Counted from the stretch's first letter, positions 1 to 11,669 are shown. The stretch is DNA of 17,036 nt from CAZFDT01 sp964518335 (GCA_964518335.1 CAZFDT010000103.1:1-17036); one strand, 5' to 3'. The notes: generated from the sequence alone by a model not told the origin. Made by a program: numbers and translations.

Positions 1-4
1 GACA

Positions 5-40
5 GTTACGGCCATGCTCGCTACGCGAGACGGCCGTAAC
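5..40. repeat. Strong hairpin (inverted repeat) at the left edge
   Basis: GTTACGGCC at 5-13 is perfectly complementary to GGCCGTAAC at 32-40. Inside this 9-bp stem a second 5-bp stem, CTCGC (17-21) with GCGAG (25-29), closes a TAC loop, separated from the outer stem by a small asymmetric bulge. It lies just outside the left end of the insertion sequence that starts near 51. No T-run follows on either side, so it is not a clear intrinsic terminator. It could be a terminator, a recombination site or part of an element end; the sequence does not decide. Confidence 0.6.
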
Positions 41-50
41 CGCCTATCCC

Positions 51-175
51 GTTAAACACTTTGACCTCAAAAGTCGCGCCTTCTGTCAACCATACGGTTG
101 ATCTGTGTACCTGCAACCCAGTCTCAGACCGTCTGCTTAACGGAACAGCGCGAGCGCGATACGGACCGGTCCATC
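51..175 (+). repeat. Insertion-sequence left end, direct repeat copy 1
   Basis: This stretch is repeated in the same orientation at 16911-17036. By eye there are ten substitutions and one single-base indel, about 91% identity. The similarity starts sharply at GTTAAACACTTTGAC and continues to the window end in the second copy. In this copy it is followed 150 bases later by the GTG start of a DDE transposase, so it is best read as the left end and leader of that element. A small inverted repeat, TCAACC (86-91) and GGTTGA (96-101), lies inside and is kept in both copies. Confidence 0.75.
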
Positions 176-324
176 AAGGCTGGCCGCGATGGGCCAGGTC
201 GAGGCCCGCCGTGGCCTCGACAGCGGCGTTCCGGCGGTGTACAAAAACCCTGTCACACCCGCCGCCCCCGGAAACACAGCGGCACAAAAGGCGACGGACC
301 GCCTGCCACCAGGAGCATATCAAC

Positions 325-912
325 GTGGCACGGTTCTTCCACCCCCTCCTTCGTGTCCTCGCGTCCGCCACGCACCGGGACCTCGCGGCCCAGGTCCAGT
401 ACCTGAAAGCCGAGAACGAGGTGCTGCGGTCGAAGCTGCCTAAGCGGGTGACGGTGACGGATGCCGAGAAGGCGCGGCTGGTGAAGCTGGGCAAGAAGGT
501 AGGCTCGGCGATCCGGGAGCTGATCACGATCGTCTCACCCCGCACGTTCACGCGGTGGGTCACTGGCACCACGGTCAAGAATTCGACGCCCAAGCGAAAG
601 CCCGGGCGACCACGTACCGAACAGGACATCGTGGATCTGGTGGTGCAGATGGCCAAGGACACCGGCTGGGGCTACACGAAGATTCTGTTCGAGCTGCGGA
701 AGTTGGGCATCAAGATCTGTCGGACGACAGTGAAGAACATCCTGGTTGCACACGGCTTCGACCCCGGTCCCGATCGCGGCGAAGGGTCATGGGACGAGTT
801 CCTCAAGATTCACGCCAAGACGTTGTGGGCCTGTGACTTCCTGAGCAAGAAGGTGTGGACCAAGCACGGCCTGATCGACTACTTCGTGCTGGTGTTCATC
901 AACATCGCGACG
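325..912 (+). pseudogene. Integrase-core (DDE) transposase, 3'-truncated
   Basis: The reading frame is open from position 61, but the best start is GTG at 325 with AGGAG at 311-315. The protein opens with VARFFHPLLRVLA. It continues with a leucine-rich helix (residues about 16-40), a helix-turn-helix-like region containing SPRTFTRWVTG, a basic linker (KRKPGRPRTEQD) and a second HTH-like part (GWGYTKILFELRKLGI). The retroviral-type integrase core then begins at WACDFLSKKVW, whose Asp171 would be the first catalytic acidic residue. After FVLVFINIAT (near 912) the expected sequence stops and the frame runs into unrelated DNA, so the second Asp and the Glu are missing and the enzyme cannot be active. 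The family resembles integrase-core transposases of the IS3/IS481 type; the exact IS family is not certain. Confidence 0.8.
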
Positions 913-914
913 AC

Positions 915-979
915 GGCTGCTTGCCAGCGGCGAACTCGACGCCCAACATGCTGCGGCCCATGTACTTCTCAAGCAGCAT
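915..979 (-). pseudogene. First codons of a phage-type gene, cut by the transposase fragment
   Basis: Reading leftward from ATG at 979 gives MLLEKYMGRSMLGVEFAAGK before the frame meets the transposase junction near 912. The start lies about 10 bases after the stop of the portal-type fusion gene, with a weak GAGGA just before it, the spacing expected of the next gene in a phage head operon. Too little is left to name it. Confidence 0.35.
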
Positions 980-988
980 GGGTGATCC

Positions 989-1645
989 TCAGAGGTTGAC
1001 CACATCGGTGAACATTGCCCAGCGGCGGGCATCGACATTGGTGTCCAGGAAGGTCAGCTCGACGGCTGACACCACCAGGCCGGTCTTGGCCGGAGCGATG
1101 AACAGGTTGTCGTCCACCACGTAGTTGGGCGTGGTGATCCAGGTCTCGGTGGCGTTCTGGCCTTCGACGTTGCCGGTGGCAGTGACGGTGTTGATGGTGG
1201 CCAGAACCGCGAACACCTCGCCGCTCTCGGCCTGGGCCACGCGCATGGTCCAGAGCTTTGCGGCCAGACGCACCGCCTTGGCCCAGCGCGTGAACTCCTG
1301 CTCGATGGCGTGGTTGGCGTCCGGGTCGATGGTGACCATCTGCAGGCGTGGACCGGTGCCCACGACGTAGTTTGCCAGACCGTTGACCATGCCGCGGGCG
1401 TAACCGTTGTTGGCCACCTCGTAACGGGCGCGGCTGCGCAGGACGCGACGGACCTGGGGGTTGATCGCGGCATCGGCCGAGAGCTGATCTGCGTTAGCCC
1501 AATGCCGGCGGTTCTCGTGATTGGTTTGGGCGGCGTCATACTTGCCGCGAACACGCATGTGCGGACCTGGAGCCACCGGCATCTGCCCACGACGTGGCTC
1601 TGCGGGCTTGCCGATCACGAGTTCGCGCAGTCGTCGCAGCATCAC
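989..1645 (-). pseudogene. Phage portal-like N-terminus fused to an unrelated C-terminus
   Basis: Residues about 1-150 read like the N-terminal part of lambda-family (gpB-type) portal proteins, with stretches such as NADQLSADAAINPQVRRVL, NGLANYVVGTGPRLQM and the WAKAVRLAAKLWTMRVAQAESGE-type region. A portal protein normally runs to about 500 residues. Here the resemblance ends near residue 150 (about 1195), and the last 68 residues (including TWITTPNYVVDDNLFIAP) do not look like portal sequence. They may be the end of another structural gene joined by an in-frame deletion. The start overlaps the stop of the small upstream gene by ATGA, as in intact phage operons. Portals form the DNA channel of the phage head; this shortened form should not work. 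It marks a decayed prophage or gene transfer agent-like remnant. Confidence 0.65.
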
Positions 1646-1836
1646 ACACCCCCCGGTGACGAGACCCGCGTGATGCGGATGCCCAGCTTGTTCTTGGTGG
1701 CCTGCTTCGAACTGACGTAGCGGTCGGCTTCGATCTGGTCGCGCAGCGAATGCTGCTTGACGGATTGGCCGTCAATCGACACCTCCGCCGGTGTGGCGGC
1801 GTTGTCGCGGATCGTGCTGGTCAGATCGTCGGCCAT
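1642..1836 (-). CDS. Small phage head-region protein
   Basis: 64 residues, opening MADDLTSTIRDNAATPAEV and containing DGQSVKQHSLRDQIEADRYV. Short proteins of this kind usually sit between the large terminase and portal genes of lambda-type phages, and here it lies directly before the portal fragment with an ATGA overlap. Its frame looks intact and its length is normal for the type. Function is not established from the sequence; it is probably a head-assembly or head-completion accessory. The terminase that should lie upstream is gone: other material begins directly past 1836. Confidence 0.6.
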   Translation of the reverse strand: MADDLTSTIRDNAATPAEVSIDGQSVKQHSLRDQIEADRYVSSKQATKNKLGIRITRVSSPGGV

Positions 1837-1977
1837 GTTCGTCTATCAGCGGAATGCGCGGCGGATGGACGCCGTCGGGCGAGGGACTGTGGACCAGCCC
1901 CAATGGCAAGACGCCCCACGCCACGCTCTACAGCGCCATCCTCCGCGAGATCAACACGAAGGGTGCCGAGTCGCGGT

Positions 1978-2570
<593 letters not shown>

Positions 2571-2574
<4 letters not shown>

Positions 2575-3023
2575 GATTTGCCCTCGCCGGTCAGGCCGAA
2601 GAAGAGGTAGTCGTGGCCATTCTTTCCACTGATAAATGGCACTGCCAGGACGCGCACGACCTCGGCCGCCATGCGGCCGTCCACCAGCAGGCGGGCCCGA
2701 CCGCGCACGGCGTGATAGATCAGCCGGCGGGCGTCGATCGAATCCACGCAGGCGAACACCACATCGCCGACCTCTGTGCTGCGGCCGAATCGTCGCGGTA
2801 GCGTGTCGATCTTCACATGGTGGTTGAGGTGACGGCATGTCTGGGCGGTCGCCTCGACCTTGAGCTGGTTGAGGTCCAACTCTAGGTAAGCCTGTGGCGC
2901 CAGGTTCACCGCCTCGACGGCCTGGGAGTCGATCAGAGTCATCTGACCGACGCCCAGCGCCGCCAACTGCAGGGCGACTTGGCGACCGATGGCACCGACG
3001 CCGATGACGGTGGCGGAGGTCAT
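2571..3023 (-). pseudogene. ThiF/MoeB-type (E1-like) adenylyltransferase fragment
   Basis: 150 residues with a Rossmann glycine motif (GVGAIG, residues 8-13), the acidic nucleotide-binding turn LID at 30-32, EAVNLAPQAY at 37-46 and VVFACVDSIDARRLI near residues 88-102. This is the N-terminal half of the ThiF/HesA/MoeB fold, which adenylates the C-terminus of ubiquitin-like or sulfur-carrier proteins. After RMAAEVVRVLAV (about residue 129) the family sequence is replaced by a short foreign tail (HDYLFFGLTGEGKS), and the later cysteine and zinc ligands are absent. Codons before the annotated ATG (for PADKLA) also look ThiF-like, so the 5' end is probably cut by the neighbouring IS91 relic. The gene is coupled by ATGA to the serine recombinase. 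Probably non-functional. Confidence 0.7.
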
Positions 3024-3024
3024 G

Positions 3025-3305
3025 GCCAGCTTGTCGGCGGGCAGCAGTCCGCGATGGCGCTGCTGCCCGCGCAGTGGAGTTCGCCGGTCTCGTAGAGTTG
3101 ATGCAGGCCGTGGAGGAACTTGCCGCAGAACAGGCGGCCCATGACCTTCACCGGGCAGAAGTTAGTCCCGCCGCATCGCGATCCAGCAGTCGCCCAAGGC
3201 GGTCAGCCCGCTGGCGGTGACCACGCAGTGCAGGTGGGGGCGCAGCAGCAGCAGGTTCTGGACCCAGGAGTGTGCCACGTGGATGCGTCGAAAGACCCGT
3301 TCCCG
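3025..3305 (-). pseudogene. IS91-type transposase relic
   Basis: Two minus-strand frames together read as the middle of an IS91-family (HUH rolling-circle) transposase. HVAHSWVQNLLLLRPHLHCV, with the metal-binding HLH pair, continues as TASGLTALGDCWIAMRRD. After a frame change near 3170 it continues as PVKVMGRLFCGKFLHGLHQL and YETGELHCAG. No start, stop or catalytic tyrosine region remains. It abuts the ThiF-like fragment at about 3045. Confidence 0.65.
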
Positions 3306-3469
3306 CGACCGGTTCAACTACGATGTGCTGTGTCCTACTGACATGCTTCGCACAACCGCGAATCATCCGGTACACCGCTCACCCCACACCTAGCAGCTCC
3401 AACTGCTTCTGAGATTCACGCTTTCCAGGATTCCTGACGGCCGCAATCTTGGGAAAATGGGCCTTGTAC

Positions 3470-4663
3470 CTACGCGGCGTCTGCTTCGATTACCGCGCCG
3501 CGGTCATCGGCATGCCAAACGAGCATGAAACAGCCCAGGGCGAACAGGCTCAGGGGGATGAAGCCCCACGAGTAGCTGCCGGTGGTCCAGTGCATCGCTC
3601 CGATGAGTAGAGGCGGGAAGAAGCCGCCCAGGCCGCCGGCGGCGCCGACCAGGCCGGTGACCGCACCGATGGAGCCTGGGAACAGCTGGGGCACGAGCTT
3701 GAACACCGCGCCGTTGCCCAAGCCGATCGCTACGGCCATACCCAAGGCACCGATGGTGAAGGTGGTGATGAGCGGGCAGGCCATGAAGATCGCCATCACG
3801 GCGATGAAGGGGAAGGTCAGACGAAGGATCACCCGACCACCCACGCGATCGGCCAGGACGCCGCCGACAGGTCGCATGAACGTCGCCAGCACAACGAACC
3901 CCGCGGTGCGCAGACCCGCATCGCCGGGGGTAAGGTCGAACATACCGGTGAGGAACATGGGCAGGTAGATACTCATCGCCACGAACCCGCCGAACGTGAG
4001 AAAGTAATACGTGCTCAGCCGCCAACTGCGGCGATCGGCCAGGGGCTTGAAAAGCATGGCGAGGGTACGAGGTGGGCCACTGCGCGGCGCATTGCGGCCG
4101 AGGATGGCGAACGCCGCGAGCCACACACCGGTGACGAGGGCGAACGCCCAGAACCCCCATGCGTAGGCGATCGTCCCCGCAAGCAGTGGCGAGCCCGCGG
4201 CCGCAAGCGACTGGCCGATGTTGCCCGCGCCGTACACCCCCAGCGCCATGCCCTGCCGCTGCGGGGGATACCAGCCGCTGACCATGCCCACGCCAACGGA
4301 AAAGCTCGCCAGCGCCAGCCCGATGAAGAAGCCGCACAGCAGCAGTTGCCAGTATTCGTCGACGACGCCCATGAGGACCGCGGGGATAATCGATCCGAGC
4401 ATCACCAGCGAGAAGACGATGCGGCCGCCGTAGCGGTCGGTGAGGATGCCCAGCGGGACGCGGCCGAGACTACCCAGCAGCACGGGCAGCGCAATGGCGA
4501 GGCTCACCTGCATCGCGTCGAGGCCCAGCCGCGCCTTGAGCAGCGGCATCATCGCCGACACCGAGCCGAAGATGGCGAAGCACACGCCGAAAGCGCCGGT
4601 GGCGAGAGCTAACTGCAGCCCGTTGCCGCGGGGTTGGAACGTCGGTGGTGCGGGCGCGGACAT
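3470..4663 (-). CDS. narK: NarK-type nitrate/nitrite transporter (MFS)
   Basis: 397 residues with about 12 hydrophobic segments, the normal size for a NarK/NasA-family major facilitator. Arg68 in helix 2 (GSLGRVPLGILTDRYGGR) and Arg264 in the second half (TFMRPVGGVLADRVGGR) match the substrate-binding arginines known as R89 and R305 in E. coli NarK. Glycine-rich nitrate signatures are present: YGAGNIGQSLAA at about 144-155 and GLGNGAVFKLVPQLFP followed by GLVGAAGGLGGFFPP at 314-351. It sits in the inner membrane and carries nitrate, probably with protons or in exchange for nitrite. The ATG follows AAGGAGCTCTG. It is the last gene of the nitrate operon, 38 bases after the small membrane protein gene. 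Import or exchange cannot be distinguished from sequence. Confidence 0.92.
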   Translation of the reverse strand: MSAPAPPTFQPRGNGLQLALATGAFGVCFAIFGSVSAMMPLLKARLGLDAMQVSLAIALPVLLGSLGRVPLGILTDRYGGRIVFSLVMLGSIIPAVLMGVVDEYWQLLLCGFFIGLALASFSVGVGMVSGWYPPQRQGMALGVYGAGNIGQSLAAAGSPLLAGTIAYAWGFWAFALVTGVWLAAFAILGRNAPRSGPPRTLAMLFKPLADRRSWRLSTYYFLTFGGFVAMSIYLPMFLTGMFDLTPGDAGLRTAGFVVLATFMRPVGGVLADRVGGRVILRLTFPFIAVMAIFMACPLITTFTIGALGMAVAIGLGNGAVFKLVPQLFPGSIGAVTGLVGAAGGLGGFFPPLLIGAMHWTTGSYSWGFIPLSLFALGCFMLVWHADDRGAVIEADAA

Positions 4664-4701
4664 CAGAGCTCCTTGGTGAACGAGTGGCCGCGTGGTGCGG
4701 C

Positions 4702-4938
4702 CTAGTTGACGGGGCGATCGAGCTGGTACACGTAGCGAAGCAGGCCGAGGTTGAGCAGGAAGCAGACGAGGCTGGCGATCGCGGCGGGGATGATGACGCT
4801 CTGCTCGCCGCCGAGGAACGCGTTCATGGTGGCCGTCAGCAGCCAGAGTTGCATGACGACGAGTACAAGCACGATGGCGAGGATGCCATTGACGATCGTC
4901 GAACGTTCATGCTGGGACAAGGGGCGTTTGAGGATCAT
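4702..4938 (-). CDS. Small two-helix membrane protein of the nitrate operon
   Basis: 78 residues. A basic N-terminus (MILKRPLSQHERSTIVNG) leads into helix 1 (about 19-38), a short loop with GGEQS, and helix 2 (about 49-66), ending YVYQLDRPVN. No cysteines or histidines suit cofactor binding apart from a lone Cys59 inside helix 2 and His10 near the N-terminus. The ATG overlaps the Rieske stop codon (ATGA) and GGAGG lies about 10 bases upstream, so translation is probably coupled. Position and size suggest an accessory or anchoring subunit for the Rieske/cytochrome part of the complex. It may match a small DUF family seen beside Rieske proteins (DUF6755 comes to mind, unverified). Function unknown. 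Confidence 0.75.
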   Translation of the reverse strand: MILKRPLSQHERSTIVNGILAIVLVLVVMQLWLLTATMNAFLGGEQSVIIPAAIASLVCFLLNLGLLRYVYQLDRPVN

Positions 4939-5465
4939 GTGGTGCGAACCTCCACGCCGGTGGCATAGATGACGCCACCGCTGATCTTGAGGGTGACTTG
5001 TGGCAGCGGGCGGCGCGGCGGCCCCTTGATGGCGCGGCCGGTCGCCATCTCGAAGAAGCCTTCGTGGCACGGACAGTGCAGTTGCCCCGTGTCGAACCGC
5101 GGCCGCACGGCACACATCAGGTGCGTGCATTGGTCGCGGTACGCCACGAACGTCTGCTCGTCGAGGCGCAGGAGCAGCGCGTTGTCGCCGTCGGTCGGAT
5201 AGTGGAACTGCAGCGCCGCGCCGACGGCAAGCTGATCGACGGTGGTGATCTCACGCACTGGCGGCTCGCCCTGCCGCCGACGCAGCCAGTTCTGCACGCC
5301 GATCCACACCTGCCCGACCCCGAAGGCAAAACTGATCAGCACCATGAACTTGGTGAAATCGCGGCGCGCGACGTAGTGGTCCTTGGCCTGCTCGATCGGG
5401 AAGTCCTGCCTCCATCTTGGCTCGACGGTATCCGGGTGCTGCTCTTGACCTGTCGAGTCGTGCAT
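4935..5465 (-). CDS. Rieske [2Fe-2S] protein with Tat-type membrane anchor
   Basis: 176 residues from ATG 5465, which has AGGAG (5474-5478) at 8 bases; the upstream in-frame GTG at 5474 and ATG at 5471 lie on or too near that site. The N-terminus carries a twin-arginine motif, ARRDFTKF (Arg34, Arg35), directly before one hydrophobic segment (about 37-60), the usual signal-anchor of Rieske proteins. The cluster motifs are CTHLMC (Cys113, His115, Cys118) and CPCH (Cys131, Cys133, His134). Cys113, His115, Cys131 and His134 are the expected ligands; Cys118 and Cys133 are the expected disulfide. This is the bc1/b6f-like type, not the dioxygenase type. It probably transfers electrons next to the membrane cytochrome. 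It follows the ferredoxin gene within a few bases and overlaps the next gene. Confidence 0.92.
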   Translation of the reverse strand: MHDSTGQEQHPDTVEPRWRQDFPIEQAKDHYVARRDFTKFMVLISFAFGVGQVWIGVQNWLRRRQGEPPVREITTVDQLAVGAALQFHYPTDGDNALLLRLDEQTFVAYRDQCTHLMCAVRPRFDTGQLHCPCHEGFFEMATGRAIKGPPRRPLPQVTLKISGGVIYATGVEVRTT

Positions 5466-5470
5466 TGTCA

Positions 5471-6118
5471 TCACTCCTGCGCGTTGCCGTGGACCGCCGC
5501 CATCATCACGTCCAGCGCGACGCTGCGGCCGGTGTTTTCATCGTGCATCGCCTGGGTCACATCGACGTAGCGCACCGCCCCCTGACGCGGCGCCATCATG
5601 AACACCTTTGTTCTCACCGTCTGGTTGCCGAAGTGGAACTCGTTGACGGGCCGGGAGCGCGGGCGCAGCTTCCGTATCTCTTCATGCTTGCCGAAGAACA
5701 GTGCCTGGCTGGGGCAGACGGTTGCACACATGGGTTTCTTGCCGATCGAGCTGCGGTCGTAGCACATGTCGCACTTCATCATCAGCTCGAAGTCGCTCTT
5801 CATCTTCGGCACGCCGAACGGGCACGCCAGCACGCAGTTGCTGCAGGCGATGCACCGCGGCTTGCTGGCGCTCTGCACGACGCCATCCTCGGTCTGCTTG
5901 ATCGCGTCGGCGGGACAGACCTGGGCGCACGTAGGGTTTTCACAGTGCATGCAGATGACTGGGGCCGTCTGCGTCGAGTGGGCGCGGTCCACGTACTCGA
6001 GGTGGATCATCGCATGGCCCTTGTGCGTGTCGCACTCGCTGCAGGCCTGCACGCACGCCTGGCAGCCGATGCAGCGGCTGGGGTCGATGAAGAACGCCAT
6101 GTCGTCGGGTACGGGCAT
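5471..6118 (-). CDS. Four-cluster [4Fe-4S] ferredoxin subunit (NrfC/DmsB-like)
   Basis: 215 residues with sixteen cysteines in four groups: 16/19/22/26, 56/59/64/68, 89/92/95/99 and 116/119/131/135. This is the standard layout of the electron-transfer subunit of complex iron-sulfur molybdoenzymes, in which four [4Fe-4S] clusters wire the membrane partner to the molybdenum subunit. There is no Tat or Sec signal, so it should be cytoplasmic with the catalytic subunit encoded just upstream (21-base gap). Residues after 145 form a cysteine-free tail containing LRPRSRPVNEFHFGNQTVRT. No strong ribosome site precedes the ATG; a second ATG at 6100 (MAFFIDPSRC) is an alternative start. The Rieske gene begins 5 bases past its stop. 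Confidence 0.93.
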   Translation of the reverse strand: MPVPDDMAFFIDPSRCIGCQACVQACSECDTHKGHAMIHLEYVDRAHSTQTAPVICMHCENPTCAQVCPADAIKQTEDGVVQSASKPRCIACSNCVLACPFGVPKMKSDFELMMKCDMCYDRSSIGKKPMCATVCPSQALFFGKHEEIRKLRPRSRPVNEFHFGNQTVRTKVFMMAPRQGAVRYVDVTQAMHDENTGRSVALDVMMAAVHGNAQE

Positions 6119-6139
6119 GTGTGTTCCGGTTCACAGGGA

Positions 6140-8383
<2,244 letters not shown>

Positions 8384-8384
8384 G

Positions 8385-9469
<1,085 letters not shown>

Positions 9470-9473
<4 letters not shown>

Positions 9474-10642
9474 GCCGAGCCTCCGATCGTGAGCGCGATG
9501 GGCGTATGACCAGAGCGGTCTGGGGACGTGCGTCCCGTTCGTGTCAGACCTGCGGCATTGTTGAGGGTATCGAGCATCATGTCCAATGGCACGCCGCGCA
9601 TCGCCGCGGCCTGGGCCAGCGACGTGACGCGCGCCACCGTCCGGCGCATCACCGGATTACGCAGCGGCGAGAAGCCGAGACGGTCGAACACCTCCGCCGT
9701 CGCGGGGAACCACGCCAGCACTTCCGCGACGCGATGGTGCGGCTGAATGATCGCTGGCGGCGAAGACACCTCGTCGGTCGTCTGCCGCTTACCGCGCCGC
9801 ATGATCGCCACCAGCCCCACGCCCCACCACGCCAGGGCGGCGACCTCCAATGTTCCGCTGACGCCCACCACACCGAAGAACGCCGGGTGCGCGTCGGTCA
9901 GCGCCTGCGTCGTCCCACGCAGGAAGCAGCCGAAATTGATCAGCACGAACGGACCCCACAACGGCGACAAACCACGCGGGTCGATCCTATTGAGCGTCGG
10001 CACCACCTTGGCCGCAAACCCCATGATCATCATCGAGATGAACCCCACCGTTGCCGCGTGGCGGATCGCCCCGTAGTACGCATGGCTGAACTCAATGCCC
10101 GTCAGGTGCTGATGCACGGGCAACAGCAGTAGCATGAGCAGGGACGCCGCCAGCGTCGTGTGCCAGATGCGGGGGAACGCCTGGTAGGCGAAGCCCATGA
10201 TGAACAGGCCAGCCCAGCCGGCGATCTGGGCGTGGCCGTAAGCGTTGACCTCGTGAACGGACACGCCGGTGAACGACCCGGCCAGCCCGATCCGCCACAG
10301 CAGCATCGCGCCCCACGTGGCCCCGGCGGTGAGGATGATGGCAGTGCCTGCGATGAAAAACCGGCGGTAGATCGTGTCGGCGATCGAAGGAGGCTCCGTC
10401 GCCACCGCCCCACCGTCGCCGCGCCGGATCGCTTCACGCAACTCGCACAGCAGCCGCGGTTCATCCACACCGTGCGCCTGCGCGAAGAAGCGGATCGACT
10501 CGACCGGTCCCAGCCGTCCGCCGTAACCGTGAAGCCCGTAGCGATCGAACATCGCCCGCGCCTGCGGATGACGCCCCAGCAGGTCGGGCAGCATCGTCTG
10601 TGGATCGATTGTCGCGATCGGCACGTCGGCAGCGCGAACCAT
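9470..10642 (-). CDS. ScdA_N-like / NnrS-type haem-copper-like membrane / DUF1858 fusion
   Basis: 390 residues from ATG 10642, with AGGAG 8 bases upstream; the frame is open to 10909 but that part is the shadow of the hemerythrin gene. Three parts are visible. Residues about 8-72 resemble the ScdA_N/DUF542 helical domain (PDLLGRHPQARAMFDRYGL, then ESIRFFAQAHGVD) but lack its usual Cys-Cys pair. Residues about 95-282 hold six hydrophobic segments with GHAQIAGWAGLFIMGFAYQA and HAATVGFISMMIMGFAAKVV, like NnrS or shortened haem-copper oxidase subunit I proteins; His137, 161, 177, 179, 187 and 195 are possible metal ligands. Residues about 298-362 resemble DUF1858, again without cysteines. NnrS proteins are linked to NO tolerance in denitrifiers; a role in sensing or handling NO is inferred from that and from the hemerythrin and Rrf2 neighbours. 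Confidence 0.75.
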
Positions 10643-10655
10643 CGCACATACTCCT

Positions 10656-11153
10656 TCATTTGGCCTGATCGTCGCGGCCACAGGCGCGCGGACGGCTCGC
10701 TTCGATCGCATCGGTGTGCTTCTGCAGCACGACAAGCTGCTCGGGAGTCGCAGTTTTTTCGATCGCGGGAAATAGCTCACGCTCCTCCCAGCGGACGTGG
10801 TCGTTGAGCGTCCGCCCCAATTCGCCAACCCACTGGGCGCCCGGGTCCACCTGGCGGCGGCGCTCGTGCGCCAGACTGGCCAACTCACGCAGCCGCGCAT
10901 GCTCGCCATCGAACCGCTGGGCGTCGGCCCCGCTCATCAGCGGCCGCAGCAGGCGCTCCTCGTCAGCGAAATGCAGCTGGATCTGCGTCGTCCACACATC
11001 CAGAAACGTTGCCACCGCCGCGCGGCGATCCACATCAGCCGCCCCGGCGGCCTTCATCAGTTGCTGGGCCTGTACCAACGCGACGTAGTGGTCGCGGGAC
11101 AACGGCTGCAACGCGAGATGGCGTGAGAGCGGGGGTGTATGGAATTGAGGCAT
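10656..11153 (-). CDS. Hemerythrin HHE-domain protein
   Basis: 165 residues forming the four-helix hemerythrin pattern. Probable di-iron ligands are His22 (LSRDHYVAL), His61 and Glu65 (LHFADEERLL), His85 (GEHARL), and His119 with Glu123 or Glu124 (DHVRWEERELFP). The last motif, H-x3-E-E-R-x-L-F-P, is highly typical. Such proteins bind O2 or NO or repair damaged iron-sulfur clusters. The ATG has AGGAG 6 bases upstream. It lies between the Rrf2 regulator (38 bases upstream) and the NnrS-like fusion (13 bases downstream, whose ribosome site follows directly on this stop). The setting favours an NO or nitrosative-stress role for an operon making and handling nitrite. Confidence 0.88.
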   Translation of the reverse strand: MPQFHTPPLSRHLALQPLSRDHYVALVQAQQLMKAAGAADVDRRAAVATFLDVWTTQIQLHFADEERLLRPLMSGADAQRFDGEHARLRELASLAHERRRQVDPGAQWVGELGRTLNDHVRWEERELFPAIEKTATPEQLVVLQKHTDAIEASRPRACGRDDQAK

Positions 11154-11191
11154 GCTTGACTCCTGGTGTGTCGGGAAGACCCCTTAGTCAT

Positions 11192-11647
11192 TCACTTTTC
11201 CTTGGCGGGCTTGCCGGCGACGGTCGCCTCGCACAACGGCCGACTGCGACCCGGCGTGGCGAGAATGTCCGACAGCGTGGTCACGCCGAAGGCGTCCTGG
11301 ATCATCGCCATGGCATCGTCGAGCTTGCGGTGCAACGGGCATAGTTCCTTGCGGTGGGACTTGAGGTTCAGCGGGCAGTGGGTGATGCGCTGGATCGGGT
11401 CCACGGCGTTGATCACGTCCAACACGGTGATTCTGGAGGCCGGTCGGTTCAAAGTGAACCCCCCGCCGAGCCCGCGCTGCGCGCGAACCAGGCCGGCCCG
11501 TGCCATGGCTTGAAGGACCTTGGAGAGATACCCCGCCGGAACCTGCGTGCCGTCGGCGACCTGCTGATTGGTCTGCGACCACAACTGGTGCGAGGCGAGG
11601 TGGATGGCGGCCCGGAGAGCGTATTCGGCGGTCAATGAGACAAGCAA
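11192..11647 (-). CDS. Rrf2-family iron-sulfur regulator (NsrR/IscR-like)
   Basis: 151 residues from TTG at 11647, which has GGAG at 11654-11657 (6-base spacing). This start gives MLVSLTAEYALRAAIHLA, the usual Rrf2 N-terminus and length. The winged helix-turn-helix occupies about residues 1-65, with VPAGYLSKVLQAMARAGLV as recognition region and RGLGGGFTL as wing. The cluster loop has Cys91 and Cys103 (THCPLNLKSHRKELCPLH); the middle cysteine of IscR/NsrR is absent, while Glu8 and His106 are candidate ligands. Cys139 is outside the loop. The frame continues upstream to an ATG at 11779 with AAGGA, but that extension crosses the promoter and operator and carries a ThiF-like piece, so it is rejected. 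The protein probably represses its own operon until NO or redox stress alters its cluster. Confidence 0.88.
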   Translation of the reverse strand: MLVSLTAEYALRAAIHLASHQLWSQTNQQVADGTQVPAGYLSKVLQAMARAGLVRAQRGLGGGFTLNRPASRITVLDVINAVDPIQRITHCPLNLKSHRKELCPLHRKLDDAMAMIQDAFGVTTLSDILATPGRSRPLCEATVAGKPAKEK

Positions 11648-11669
11648 AGGGCACTCCAAAGTAGATAAT

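Noticed and set aside
5..57. Possible integron attC site, because GTTAAAC fits the GTTRRRY core and a hairpin lies nearby
   Set aside because: No matching RYYYAAC core pairs with it at the right spacing and there is no integron integrase or cassette structure.
174..662. 162-residue minus-strand frame opposite the transposase
   Set aside because: Antisense shadow in high-GC DNA; the plus-strand frame has clear transposase sequence.
10643..10909. N-terminal extension of the NnrS/DUF1858 fusion
   Set aside because: It is a shadow of the hemerythrin gene on the same strand; ATG at 10642 with AGGAG is clearly better.
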